Source of the DNA: GCA-2728135 sp002728135
GTDB taxonomy: Bacteria; Pseudomonadota; Alphaproteobacteria; UBA828
DNA length: 64,000 nt
Assembly: GCA_963997635.1 (NCBI GenBank)
Contig: CAXEND010000001.1
Location: forward strand, 62,001-126,000
Direction of reading: 5' to 3'
In this document: positions 35,289 through 45,400 of the stretch, piece after piece
Layout of the letters: the number at the start of each line of letters is the position of its first letter
Position numbering within the stretch: the stretch's first letter is position 1
The notes under the pieces: model-generated
What the model was told of the DNA's origin: nothing
Databases searched by the model: none
What the model saw: only the letters and a program-made list of their open reading frames with translations
Made by a program: the position numbers and the translations under genes

Positions 35289-36077
35289 ATGGAAACTAGT
35301 CGAGTAATTGGTATGTTCAACTGGTATGGCCTAAGGACTCTTTACTTTAAAGAATGCAGACGTTTTTTAAAGGTTGCACTTCAAACTATTTTTGCCCCAA
35401 CAGTCACCGCTATGCTTTTTCTAGCAATCTTTTCTCTTGCTTTAGGAAAGGCTGTTACTGAAATTAATGGTGTGGCATTTCTAACATTTATGGCACCAGG
35501 CCTAATAATGATGACTATAATGCAAAATAGTTTTGCCAATACTTCATCGTCTTTAATGCTTGCAAAAGTTCAAGGAAGCATATCCGATATTTTGATGCCT
35601 CCATTTAAGCCCTTAGAACTTTTAGTTGGTATATCTGGGGCTGGTATAACACGTGGTTTAGTTTGTGGGCTAGTTTTATCTCTTGTACTTTTGCCTTTTG
35701 TAAGGTTAGATGTATGCCAAATATTTGCATTAATTTATTTTGCATTCATGGGTGCTTTATTTCTATCCCTAGTAGGCATCATTACAGCAATCTGGGCCGA
35801 GAAATTTGATCAGCTTGCAGCGGTAACCAATTTCTTGATTACTCCGCTCGCTTTTTTATCAGGTACGTTTTATTCTATTCATAGGTTGCCAGAACCTTTT
35901 TTTACTGCCAGTCAACTTAATCCATTTTTTTATTTAATCGATGGATTTCGGTATGGACTCATCGGGACAGCCGATGGATCATTAATTGCAGGAATAATTG
36001 TCGTTTTTATCATCAACCTTGTTCTTGGGGTTGTAGTCCACCATGTTCTGAGAAAGGGTTGGCGTTTGAAAACATAA
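35289..36077 (+). CDS. ABC-2 type transporter permease without adjacent ATPase
   Basis: The 262-residue inner-membrane protein of the ABC-2/YadH group has about six membrane segments. It includes FLTFMAPGLIMMTIMQNSFANTSSSLM (a family block at residues about 65-90) and PLAFLSGTFYSIHRLPEPF. This family exports lipids, polysaccharides or drugs with a separate ATP-binding subunit, which is not encoded nearby. The ATG at 35289 has GGAGAG 7 bases upstream; the open frame begins 5 codons earlier at a TTG. It precedes argD by 70 bases, an arrangement also seen in other alphaproteobacteria. Confidence 0.85.
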   Translation: METSRVIGMFNWYGLRTLYFKECRRFLKVALQTIFAPTVTAMLFLAIFSLALGKAVTEINGVAFLTFMAPGLIMMTIMQNSFANTSSSLMLAKVQGSISDILMPPFKPLELLVGISGAGITRGLVCGLVLSLVLLPFVRLDVCQIFALIYFAFMGALFLSLVGIITAIWAEKFDQLAAVTNFLITPLAFLSGTFYSIHRLPEPFFTASQLNPFFYLIDGFRYGLIGTADGSLIAGIIVVFIINLVLGVVVHHVLRKGWRLKT

Positions 36078-36147
36078 TGTTTTCTGGGCTTAACCTTGTG
36101 TAGGTATAGATTTATAATTATTTGCCCATTCTTGACGGAGAATTGAA

Positions 36148-37317
36148 ATGTCTTCTAATGTAATGACCAATTATGGTCGAATTGATATTAGTTTTGATAA
36201 GGGTATTGGGTCTTATCTTTACACTAAAGACGGCTCCCGATATTTAGACTTTGCAAGTGGTATAGCTGTAACTTGTTTGGGTCACTCGCATCCATCATTA
36301 CTAGCTGCTATCAAAACACAATCAGAGAAGCTTTGGCATGTGTCGAATTTATATAATATTGATTCTCAATCACGTTTAGCAGAAAGGCTTTGCAAAAATT
36401 CCTTCGCGGAGCGGGTTTTCTTCTGTAATTCTGGCGCTGAAGCAGTTGAGGCAGCACTTAAATTATCTCGTATATATCATGACAATTCAGGGAATCCAGA
36501 TCGCTGGAGGGTGATTTCTTTTAATAACGCATTTCATGGAAGAACTTTCGCTACAATCGCAGCAGCGGGACAACCTAAGCATTTAAAGGGTTTTGAACCA
36601 AAAGTTAGGGGTTTTGATCATGTAGAATTTGGTAACATTGATGCTGTTAAATCCGCTATAACTAATGAAACCGCTGCAGTTCTTGTTGAGCCTGTGCAAG
36701 GTGAGGGTGGAATACATGTTGCTAGCAAATCTTTTCTGCAAGATTTACGAGAAATTTGTAATAAACATGGACTACTATTAATTTTTGATGAAGTTCAGTG
36801 TGGTATGGGCAGAACTGGTCGTATGTGGGCCTATGAATGGTCAGAAATAAACCCTGACATTATAACTGTTGCAAAGGCATTGGGTGGTGGTTTTCCCATA
36901 GGTGCTTGTATGGCAACTGAGGAAGTTGGAAGTGCATTTATACCAGGAACCCATGGGTCGACATTTGGTGGAAATCCAATGGCTACTACAATTGCAAATG
37001 CTGTTTTGGATGAAATACAAAGTGTTGGTTTTTTAGAAAATGTTGTTGCAAAGGGTGAATACCTTACTGAGAAATTAGAACTAATTTGTAAAAATAGCTC
37101 TGTGATTGAAGAAGTTAGGGGTAAGGGCCTTATGATAGGGTTACAGTTCTCGGTGCCATCACTAGATGTAATGGCAGCACTAAGAAACAAAAAACTTTTA
37201 ACTGTTATAGCTGAAGGTAATACTCTAAGGCTTTTACCACCATTAACCGTGGACAGGGCTGAGATTGACGAGGCTTGTGAAGCAATTGAGGTTACAACAA
37301 AGGAGTTTGATACTTGA
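36148..37317 (+). CDS. argD: Acetylornithine aminotransferase
   Basis: This class III PLP aminotransferase converts N-acetylglutamate semialdehyde to N-acetylornithine (and may also serve succinyl-DAP). The 389 residues show YLDFASGIAVTCLGHSHP, FFCNSGAEAVEAALKLSR, LLIFDEVQCGMGRTG and the PLP-lysine segment DIITVAKALGGGFPIGA. GGAG lies 7 bases before the ATG. Its stop overlaps the argF start, so argD-argF-hslO are one operon. Confidence 0.95.
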   Translation: MSSNVMTNYGRIDISFDKGIGSYLYTKDGSRYLDFASGIAVTCLGHSHPSLLAAIKTQSEKLWHVSNLYNIDSQSRLAERLCKNSFAERVFFCNSGAEAVEAALKLSRIYHDNSGNPDRWRVISFNNAFHGRTFATIAAAGQPKHLKGFEPKVRGFDHVEFGNIDAVKSAITNETAAVLVEPVQGEGGIHVASKSFLQDLREICNKHGLLLIFDEVQCGMGRTGRMWAYEWSEINPDIITVAKALGGGFPIGACMATEEVGSAFIPGTHGSTFGGNPMATTIANAVLDEIQSVGFLENVVAKGEYLTEKLELICKNSSVIEEVRGKGLMIGLQFSVPSLDVMAALRNKKLLTVIAEGNTLRLLPPLTVDRAEIDEACEAIEVTTKEFDT

Positions 37318-38231
37318 CAACAAAACGTAATTTTTTAGACCTTGATGCTTTTGAAGCCCAAGAGTTGCGCAGAATAATTGAATGTGCTCAAGCACTAAAG
37401 GAAAATCCTAAATGTTGCGACACACCTCTATTTGGGAAGACTTTAGCTATGATATTTGAAAAACCTTCTACTCGTACTAGAATTTCATTTGATTTAGCGA
37501 TGTCTCAACTTGGGGGGAAGGTAGTTTCTTTATCAACAAAGGAATTACAGCTCGGGCGAGGTGAAACGTTAGGTGATACAGCTCGTGTTCTATCACGTTA
37601 TGTAAATGCCATTTTGCTACGAACTGATAGTCATGAGTCTCTTGATGAATTTGCGTCAGCATCCAGTGTGCCTGTAGTAAACGGTTTAACAGATAAATCA
37701 CATCCCTGTCAGTTATTAGCTGATGTAATGACTTTTGAGGAACATTTAGGTTCGATTGAGGGGAAGGTTGTTGCTTGGTTGGGAGATGGTAACAATGTTG
37801 CTGCGACATGGATCCAAGCTGCAACACAATTTAATTTTGAGATCCGTATTGCTTGCCCACAGACTTTACAACCAAATCCAGAGGTCCTTCTATGGGCTGA
37901 GAAAAGAGGTGCAAAAGTGTCTGTAACTGAAGATCCGTTATCAGCCTTAGAGGGAGCAAACTGTGTAGTGACCGATACTTGGGTTTCGCTATCTGATGAC
38001 CAAGATAAATCAGTGGATATTCTTAAGCCATTTCAGGTAAATAGTAGTAAAATGTCGTTGGCTAATTCAGATGCCATATTTATGCATTGTTTGCCTGCTA
38101 AACGTGGTCAGGAAGTTACCGAAGATGTTCTAGATGGACCAGCTTCTGTAGTTTTTGATGAAGCCGAGAATCGTATGCATGTACAGAAAGCTATTTTACT
38201 TTGGTGCTTAGCTCCAGAAAAACTGGGTTAA
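37314..38231 (+). CDS. argF: Ornithine carbamoyltransferase
   Basis: It forms citrulline from ornithine and carbamoyl phosphate. The 305-residue protein has FEKPSTRTRISFDLAM (STRTR carbamoyl-phosphate motif), KSHPCQLLADVMTFEEH, the ornithine-binding VVTDTWVSLSDD and MHCLPAKRGQEVTEDVLDG (HCLP). The start codon is TTG, overlapping the argD stop as TTGA. It ends 3 bases before hslO. Confidence 0.96.
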   Translation: MTTKRNFLDLDAFEAQELRRIIECAQALKENPKCCDTPLFGKTLAMIFEKPSTRTRISFDLAMSQLGGKVVSLSTKELQLGRGETLGDTARVLSRYVNAILLRTDSHESLDEFASASSVPVVNGLTDKSHPCQLLADVMTFEEHLGSIEGKVVAWLGDGNNVAATWIQAATQFNFEIRIACPQTLQPNPEVLLWAEKRGAKVSVTEDPLSALEGANCVVTDTWVSLSDDQDKSVDILKPFQVNSSKMSLANSDAIFMHCLPAKRGQEVTEDVLDGPASVVFDEAENRMHVQKAILLWCLAPEKLG

Positions 38232-38234
38232 AAA

Positions 38235-39200
38235 ATGGTGTCAATTGGCAGAAGTGAAGATGGAGTATTACCTTTTAGCTTGTCTTCTTCTCAAATACGT
38301 GGACGTTTAGTCAAACTAGGCACTTCTTTAAATCAGGCATTAAAGAATCATTCATATCCTCCGCTTATCCAACAGTTAATGGGAGAATTAATGGCACTAG
38401 GTGTTATGTTAGCATCAACCATAAAGTATGAAGGCAAACTGACTCTACAAACAAATTCAGATGGTCTAGTCAAAGTGATGTTAGTTGATATTACTAGTGC
38501 TGGATTAATTCGTGGATATGCCTCTTTTGATAAGAGATCAGAAAAAGATTTCATTTTTGATCAGGACTCGCAACATATATCTATTGTTGAGATTATGGGA
38601 AATGGTCATATTGCTTTCACGGTAGACCAGGGAGCAGAGATGGAGAGATTTCAAGGAATTGTATCATTGGAGGGAGATACTCTTTCCTCTTGTGCTAGAC
38701 ATTATTTTATGCAGTCTGAACAAATTGAAACAGATATTTTTCTAACAGCAGGTTATTACAAAGGCATAATCCGTTCTGGTGGCTTGATGCTACAACGTAT
38801 GCCAGATTCTCAAAACAAAGACGGTGTTATGAAACCAAGCCAACCGATAGGAGGCAGTGTCAGACAAAAAGAGGGTTTATCAAATTTTGAAGAAGATTGG
38901 AATCGAGCTACCATATTAATGAATAGTGTAAAAAACAGGGAACTTTTAGATCCAAAAATTGATGCCCAGTCAATTGTATACAGACTATTTCATTTGGATG
39001 GAGTTCGTGGTTATCCTGAGAGAGAGATTAGGTTTGGATGCCATTGTTCTCGTGAAAGAGTTATTGCAACTTTAAGTAATTTTTCTCAAGTTGAGATTTC
39101 CAATATGTTTGTCGATGGTAAAATCACGGTGAAATGTCAATTCTGCAATTCAGAAGAAAGCTTTACACAGCAGTCAATTGATGCCTCAATTTTAAATTGA
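38235..39200 (+). CDS. hslO: Redox-regulated chaperone Hsp33
   Basis: This cytoplasmic holdase is activated by oxidation. The 321 residues include the N-terminal core (LMGELMALGVMLASTIKYEG, IRGYASFD) and a C-terminal zinc switch with both cysteine pairs: FGCHCSRERV and VKCQFCNSEE. The four cysteines are intact, so redox regulation should work. It follows argF in the same operon, a gene order common in alphaproteobacteria. Confidence 0.95.
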   Translation: MVSIGRSEDGVLPFSLSSSQIRGRLVKLGTSLNQALKNHSYPPLIQQLMGELMALGVMLASTIKYEGKLTLQTNSDGLVKVMLVDITSAGLIRGYASFDKRSEKDFIFDQDSQHISIVEIMGNGHIAFTVDQGAEMERFQGIVSLEGDTLSSCARHYFMQSEQIETDIFLTAGYYKGIIRSGGLMLQRMPDSQNKDGVMKPSQPIGGSVRQKEGLSNFEEDWNRATILMNSVKNRELLDPKIDAQSIVYRLFHLDGVRGYPEREIRFGCHCSRERVIATLSNFSQVEISNMFVDGKITVKCQFCNSEESFTQQSIDASILN

Positions 39201-39257
39201 TTGAAGTTGATACAGGATTATTTATCGACCTATAATTAACTATAGGAGACCACTTCT

Positions 39258-39857
39258 ATGCACTTACAATCAAAGCCCTTATTAATTAGTTTTTTGTGCG
39301 GTTTTTTTATTTTTTTAGCATCCTGTACTACCACAATTGAAAAGCCAAAATTTAGGGATATTTCCTTTAAACACCTTCCCCCAATAGTTTTTAATGTATC
39401 TCAAATTGAGATTGTCAGAGATTTTCAATCTACTCTTTTGGAACCTAATGTAGAACATTTTTTCCCATTAACCCCTAAAGTCGCAATTAAGCAATGGCTA
39501 GAAGATAGAGTGAAAGCAAATGGTTCGCAAAGTTCTATTCAAGTAAGTATTTTAGATGCCAGTGCTGAGATAAAAAAATTGGAAACAAATAGAGATTTGG
39601 AGGGGCTATTCACAACTGAACAGGCGGAAAGAATTGACGCACGAATTGAAGTTAGATTTGATTTAGTAGATGATAAAGGAAAATTAGGTCCATACACTAT
39701 CGCTGAGGCAAAAAGATCACGGACAATTGCAGAGGGTGCATCATTGTATGAAAGAGATCGGATATACTTTGATTTAACATTGGCTTTAATGAATGACTTT
39801 AACGCAAGCATGGAACAGGCATTAAGAAAATATTTAGGAAAATATATTTGGCAGTAA
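39258..39857 (+). CDS. Conserved lipoprotein of unknown function
   Basis: The 199-residue protein has a clear lipobox, FLASC, with the lipidated Cys23 after a hydrophobic signal segment. The mature part contains alternating strands and a Lys/Glu-rich helix, with VSILDASAEIKKLETNRD and AKRSRTIAEGASLYERDRIY. I do not recognise a named domain. GGAG lies 9 bases before the ATG. It is probably part of the argD-argF-hslO transcript and is convergent with argE, whose stop is 7 bases away. Confidence 0.8.
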   Translation: MHLQSKPLLISFLCGFFIFLASCTTTIEKPKFRDISFKHLPPIVFNVSQIEIVRDFQSTLLEPNVEHFFPLTPKVAIKQWLEDRVKANGSQSSIQVSILDASAEIKKLETNRDLEGLFTTEQAERIDARIEVRFDLVDDKGKLGPYTIAEAKRSRTIAEGASLYERDRIYFDLTLALMNDFNASMEQALRKYLGKYIWQ

Positions 39858-39864
39858 GATTGTT

Positions 39865-41052
39865 TTAGTTATCGTCATACATTTTATCATAACAGCAAAA
39901 TTCTGACAATTTCCTTAGAAAACCCTCACATTCTGATACCTGTTTAAGTTCTATAAATTCGTTTGGTTTATGTGCTTGTTCGATACTTCCTGGGCCACAA
40001 ATAATTGTAGGAACTCCAGCACTTTGGAATTGTCCAGCTTCTGTTCCAAATGACACAACACCCGTAGAGTTATCTTTTGCGATGTTAAGTGCTAATTCTT
40101 CTGCAAATGAATTCTTTTCTGCACGTAATCCGGGAACTATTGTGCGTTGGATTGTATCTACGCTTGCATTAGCAAAGTTCTTTCTCATAGATGGTAAAAT
40201 ATCTGTATCTACAAACATTTTAAATTTATTATATATTTCTTCTGGGTCCTCCTCTGGCATTAATCTGTATTCCCAACTAAAGGTACACTCCTTGGGTATA
40301 ATATTTTGTGCAGTGCCACCTTGGATAGTACCAACATGGATTGTTGTGTAAGGTGGTTCAAATTCACTTTGTGAATCAGACATAGTATTACTTATTTCAT
40401 TTGAGAGGTCTGAAAGATAGGTTATCAGTCGCGAAGCGTATTGCACTGCATTAACCCCTTTATGTGTAGCACTTGAATGTTGCTCAAGGCCATAAACAGT
40501 GGTTCTAAACCCATGAACCCCTTTGTGTGCATTTACTACCTTCATATTTGTTGGTTCCCCGACAAAACAAGCTAAAGGCATTACTTGTGCCTTACCAAAT
40601 TGTGCTATCATACGTGGAGCACCAAGGCAGCCAATTTCTTCATCATATGAGAAAGCAAGATGAATAGGAATTTTTAAACTTTGAGCTAAAAAATACGGGA
40701 CTAAACTTAATGTAATTGCAATGAAGCTTTTCATGTCAGAAGTGCCACGTCCATATAGGCGACCGTTTTTTTCTGTTACATCAAAGGGTTTGGTTTCCCA
40801 GCTTTGTCCATCAACTGGAACCACGTCAGTATGTCCAGAGAGGACGACACCAGGGGTTTCTTCAGGCCCAATAGTTGCAAATAAATTAGATTTATTTGCT
40901 GTTGGATCTGGAATAAGTGTTGATTCGACTCCATGTAAAGATAGATAACGTTGAATAAAGTCAATAAGGTGCATATTTGTTTTAGAGCTTGTTGTGTCAA
41001 AAGCAACTAATTGTTGAATCATCTCAACAGAGGAATAAAATTTCTTTACCAT
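39865..41052 (-). CDS. argE: Acetylornithine deacetylase
   Basis: This M20-family zinc hydrolase (395 residues) removes acetate from N-acetylornithine to give ornithine. Visible are VVLSGHTDVVPVDGQ and GRGTSDMKSFIAI (metal ligands), LAFSYDEEIGCLGAPRMI (catalytic Glu), and CFVGEPTNMKVVNAHKGVHG. The wording of the last block and GTEAGQFQSAGVPTIICGPG fit ArgE, whereas the window's dapE is clearly distinct. Its presence beside argB, argD and argF indicates a linear arginine pathway, at least in part. Confidence 0.93.
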   Translation of the reverse strand: MVKKFYSSVEMIQQLVAFDTTSSKTNMHLIDFIQRYLSLHGVESTLIPDPTANKSNLFATIGPEETPGVVLSGHTDVVPVDGQSWETKPFDVTEKNGRLYGRGTSDMKSFIAITLSLVPYFLAQSLKIPIHLAFSYDEEIGCLGAPRMIAQFGKAQVMPLACFVGEPTNMKVVNAHKGVHGFRTTVYGLEQHSSATHKGVNAVQYASRLITYLSDLSNEISNTMSDSQSEFEPPYTTIHVGTIQGGTAQNIIPKECTFSWEYRLMPEEDPEEIYNKFKMFVDTDILPSMRKNFANASVDTIQRTIVPGLRAEKNSFAEELALNIAKDNSTGVVSFGTEAGQFQSAGVPTIICGPGSIEQAHKPNEFIELKQVSECEGFLRKLSEFCCYDKMYDDN

Positions 41053-41189
41053 CTTATTTCCTTTATTTGTACTGACTAGGTTTGCTTCATTTAATGAGAT
41101 TAATTTATCACATACAAGCTAAAGCGATATATTGACATCTATATACCACTAGCTAGGTTAGCCGATTAAGAAAAACGGAAGTGTCTAGA

Positions 41190-42443
41190 ATGAAAACTCA
41201 AAAAAAGTGGTTGTTATTGGTCTCTCCAATTGTTGTTTTGATTATAGGATTACTAATAGCAGGATATCTTCAAGCTACAAAACCAAAACTTGAGCCTTTG
41301 GAGGTAGTTGAGAGAGAATGGTTAGTAGATATAGAAATTGTTTCACGCGGTGATCAGGTATCTCTTGTTAAAGCCTATGGTGAGATTTTACCTCAGCGAG
41401 ATGCTGAAATGAGAGCATTAGTTTCTGGACAAGTAATCGAGATAAATCCAAATTTTAAAGATGGGGGGAATATCTCTGCTGGTGAGATGTTAATTCAAAT
41501 TGAAAAATTTGATTACGAATCAAAAATGCGTGAGTCAAAAGCTCAACTTAATGCTTCCAAGGCGTTATTAGAGGAATACATTGCTCAATTAAGAGCTGAA
41601 GAAAAAGCTAAGATAGAAAATAGAGTCCAATTAGATTTGGCGGTTCGTGAATTGGAAAGAAGAGAAAAACTGTTTTCTCAAAAGGTCGTATCGCAAAAAC
41701 ATTTAGAAGATGCTGCTAAAATTGTCAGTGATCGAACTCGTCTTGAAGCATTATCAACTGAGAACGTGGAAGTGATTAAAGCCAGATTGAAAAGACAAAA
41801 ATCAATAATTTCCAGTAATGAAATAAGCCTTCAACGCTCAGTTCGTGACTACCAAAATACAACATTAATTGCACCTTTTGATGGTTACTTAACTTCAACA
41901 TCAGTCGCTGTAGGCAAGCGATTATCAATAAACGATCGAGTTGCTAGGCTTTTGGATTTAAAAAACATGGAGGTTATGTTTCATCTTCCAGACGGTGAGT
42001 ATGGTAAACTTCTTTATGCTCAGGAAGATGGATTGACAGGTCGTTTGTTAGAGGTTGTTTGGAGGTTTGGGGAGAAAACCAAGAAGTATACAGCAATTAT
42101 TGAGAGAATTTCCAGTGAAATAGAGGCAGAAACAGGTGCAGTTCGTATTTATGCCCAACTAATTAATTCTGACGATAAAATTATAATTCGTCCGGGTGCT
42201 TTCGTGGAAGTCATAATAGAAGGCCCTGTATTCCCTGAGTCAGTTAAGCTTCCAGAAAATGCGGTGCATGAAAATGATGTTGTTTACGTTTTAGTAGGCG
42301 AGCGTTTAGAGAAACGTAATGTAAATATTCTTTCAAGGACGGGGAGGGAAATTATAGTAGCCGGTGAATTAAATGAGGGAGATAAAGTTGTTATTACCCG
42401 TTTTGCCGAGATAGGACCTGGATTAAAGGTTCGTTCAGAATGA
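41190..42443 (+). CDS. RND efflux periplasmic adaptor (membrane fusion protein)
   Basis: This HlyD/AcrA-type protein (417 residues) has an N-terminal membrane anchor (LLLVSPIVVLIIGLLIAGYL). A split lipoyl domain (AEMRALVSGQVIEINPNF and NTTLIAPFDGYLTSTSVAVG) flanks a long helical hairpin rich in Glu, Lys and Arg (about residues 110-225). A beta barrel and membrane-proximal domain follow. It links the inner-membrane pump encoded just downstream to an outer-membrane channel. The ATG at 41190 has GGAAG 8 bases upstream, so I prefer it to the GTG at 41181. Confidence 0.9.
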   Translation: MKTQKKWLLLVSPIVVLIIGLLIAGYLQATKPKLEPLEVVEREWLVDIEIVSRGDQVSLVKAYGEILPQRDAEMRALVSGQVIEINPNFKDGGNISAGEMLIQIEKFDYESKMRESKAQLNASKALLEEYIAQLRAEEKAKIENRVQLDLAVRELERREKLFSQKVVSQKHLEDAAKIVSDRTRLEALSTENVEVIKARLKRQKSIISSNEISLQRSVRDYQNTTLIAPFDGYLTSTSVAVGKRLSINDRVARLLDLKNMEVMFHLPDGEYGKLLYAQEDGLTGRLLEVVWRFGEKTKKYTAIIERISSEIEAETGAVRIYAQLINSDDKIIIRPGAFVEVIIEGPVFPESVKLPENAVHENDVVYVLVGERLEKRNVNILSRTGREIIVAGELNEGDKVVITRFAEIGPGLKVRSE

Positions 42444-42480
42444 AATTCCAAAAAAAATATAGGGCTTTTGGGGGGCTGCT

Positions 42481-45400
42481 GTGAATCTTGGTTATTCTGG
42501 TCTTATAGGTTTGTTTACTAAACACCGCACAGCTGCCAATCTATTAATGTTATTTTTTATAATGATTGGTGTAGTGGCTTTTGGGAAACTCAATACCCAA
42601 TTCTTTCCATCTTTTAGTATAAATTGGGTTACCATCTCTATTGCTTGGCCAGGGGCAGCAGCAGAGGATATTGACTCAAATATTATTGGACTTATTGAGC
42701 CAGAAGTTAGGTTTATTGATAGTGTAAAAAGGGTAGTTTCAACATCGTCTCAAGGTTCAGGTTGGCTTGCCATAGAATTTGAATCTTCAGCGGATATGCA
42801 GACGGCCTTGGCTGACGTTGAAACATCGATAGCACAAGTAACAAATTTACCTAAGGATTCAGATAAACCTATTGTACAGAGAATTTATAATTATGAAACA
42901 ATTTCAAGAATTGTTGTCTCTGGTCCCTTTGAGGAATCATCTCTAAAGGCACTCGCAAAAGATTTACGGGAAGGGATGCTTAATTCTGGGATCGATAAAG
43001 TTGATTTATTCGGTGCAAGAGAGGAAGAAATTTGGGTAGAGGTTCCCTCAGAGATTATGCAACAAATGGGTTTAACTCCCTCTATTATTGCACAGCGAAT
43101 TGCAGATTCTTCAATTGATGTCCCATCGGGAGTAACCCCTGGATCTAACCAAAAGCAGATTAGAAGTCTTGGAATAGCTAAAGATGTGGACTCCATAAAT
43201 ACTATTAATGTTAAGACATCATCCAATGGTCAACGAATAACATTGGGTGATATTGCAAAGGTTACAAACTCGTTTGAAGAAAATTCTATTGAGACTCTTA
43301 GAAAGGGTAATTCAGCAATAGAACTTCATGTTAGAAGAGCACTAACATCAGATGCTCTTGAGCAGTCATCAAAACTTGATTCATTCCTTGCTAATACTTT
43401 GCCTACGTTACCCGATACTCTTAAGGTTGAAAGATATAGCGATACAGCCGAAATGATCGAGGATCGTATCAATCTTTTGCTAAGAAATGGTGCGGGTGGT
43501 TTGGCATTAGTTGTGGTGATACTTTTTGTTTTTTTATCTGGTCGTGTTGCATTCTGGGTGGCAGTAGGTATTCCAGTATCTTTAATGGCAACTTTAGGTG
43601 TGATGCTTCTGTTTGGGCAGAGCATTAACATGGTAAGTTTGTTTGCAATAATTATGGCTTTGGGCATCATTGTGGATGATGCAATAGTTGTTGGTGAACA
43701 TGCTGTAACTAGACGAAGTAAGGGTGATGATCCAGCCACTGCTGCAGAAATAGGTGCAAAAAAAATGTTTTGGCCTGTAATAGCTGCATCTTTAACAACT
43801 ATTGCTGCTTTTATCCCATTATTACTTATTTCTGACATAATCGGACAAATTATTTACGCCATACCTATGGTAATAATTGCTGTTATAATAGCAAGTTTAA
43901 TAGAGAGTTTTTTGATTCTACCTGGTCATCTAAGGTTCGCTCTAAAAAAAGACCCTGCTCAAGAAAATCTTTTTGCACGTTGGTTTAACCCGAAATTTAA
44001 TGCTTTTCGTGATGGGTTTTTCAATCAAACTATAAGAGCATGTTTAAAATGGAGATATCTAACAGTTGCGAGTGCCTTGAGTCTTGGAATATTGGTTTTA
44101 GGATTGATTGCTGGTGGTCGATTAGACTTTGTATTTTTTCCATCACCAGAATCAGATACAGTTTATGCTAATGTTGTTTTTGCAGAAGGTACAAATCGCA
44201 ACCAAACTAGGGAAATGATTAGTGAACTTGAAAGATCTCTTTCAGTAGTAGAGCAAAGATTTGGTATGAGTTCAGGTGAGTTGGTAGTAATGAGCTTAGG
44301 CCAAATTGGTCAATCAGTAGGTCGAGCTGATGATCCTGTTATGACTAATGGAGATCATATAGCTGCTATGCGAGTTGAACTTGTTCCTTCTGACACTAGA
44401 AATATTCGCACGCACGATTTTGTTAAAACATGGCGTAAAGAAGTAAAAATGAGACCAGGGATAAATTCTTTTTCAATAGTCGAAGAACAGGCTGGCCCTC
44501 CAGGACGTGAAATAGATATTCGTATAATAGGTGATGACCTTTTGTTATTGAAACAAGCAGCAAATGAAATCAAAGAACTTTTAAATAGATTCCCAGGAGT
44601 AAGTGATCTTAAAGATGATTTGCCGCGTGGAAAAACAGAGATGATTATGGAGCTTAAAAATAGAGGTAAGCTTTTAGGTTTCTCCACTGAGGAAGTTGGT
44701 CGCCAAGTCAGAAATTATTTTGAAGGATCAATAGCTGCGAGAATACCTAGCGATGACAAGGAAATAATTGTACGCGTAAGGTTACCATCGAGCCAACGAG
44801 GTGAAAATGATTTAAGACAATTATTTCTTTTGGCTCCAAATGGAAAGAGAGTTTCTATTTCGGAGATTGTAAAATTTCATGAAACTCAGGGATTTGCTTC
44901 AGTCAAGAGAGAGGATGGGTCACGGACTGTATCTGTTTCAGGAGAAATTGACGAAAACATTAGTAATATGGATGAAGTTCTAGAAAGTCTTCGTAAGGAA
45001 GGGCTTGCTGATATCTCTGCTAAATATAATGTAAAGATCAACTTTAAGGGTAAGGCTGAGGAACAAGCGACCACTATGGCTGACATGAAAGTTGGAGGAA
45101 TAGTTGGTTTAGTTGCCATTTATCTAATTCTTGCTGCATTATTTTCTAGTTATTCGATGCCAATTTTTGTTATGTCAGTGATACCTTTTGGTGTGGTTGG
45201 AGCTATATTGGGTCATCTATTTCTGGGTCATGATATAACTATACTGTCCATGGTTGGTTTATTAGGGCTTTCTGGAATCGTTGTTAATGACTCCATTATC
45301 CTTGTCAGGTCTGTTCAAGATCGCCTTAAGGAAGGAGAACCTCTTTATGAGTCTTTGGTTAATGGTGCACGTGATCGATTAAGGGCTGTAATTTTGACTT

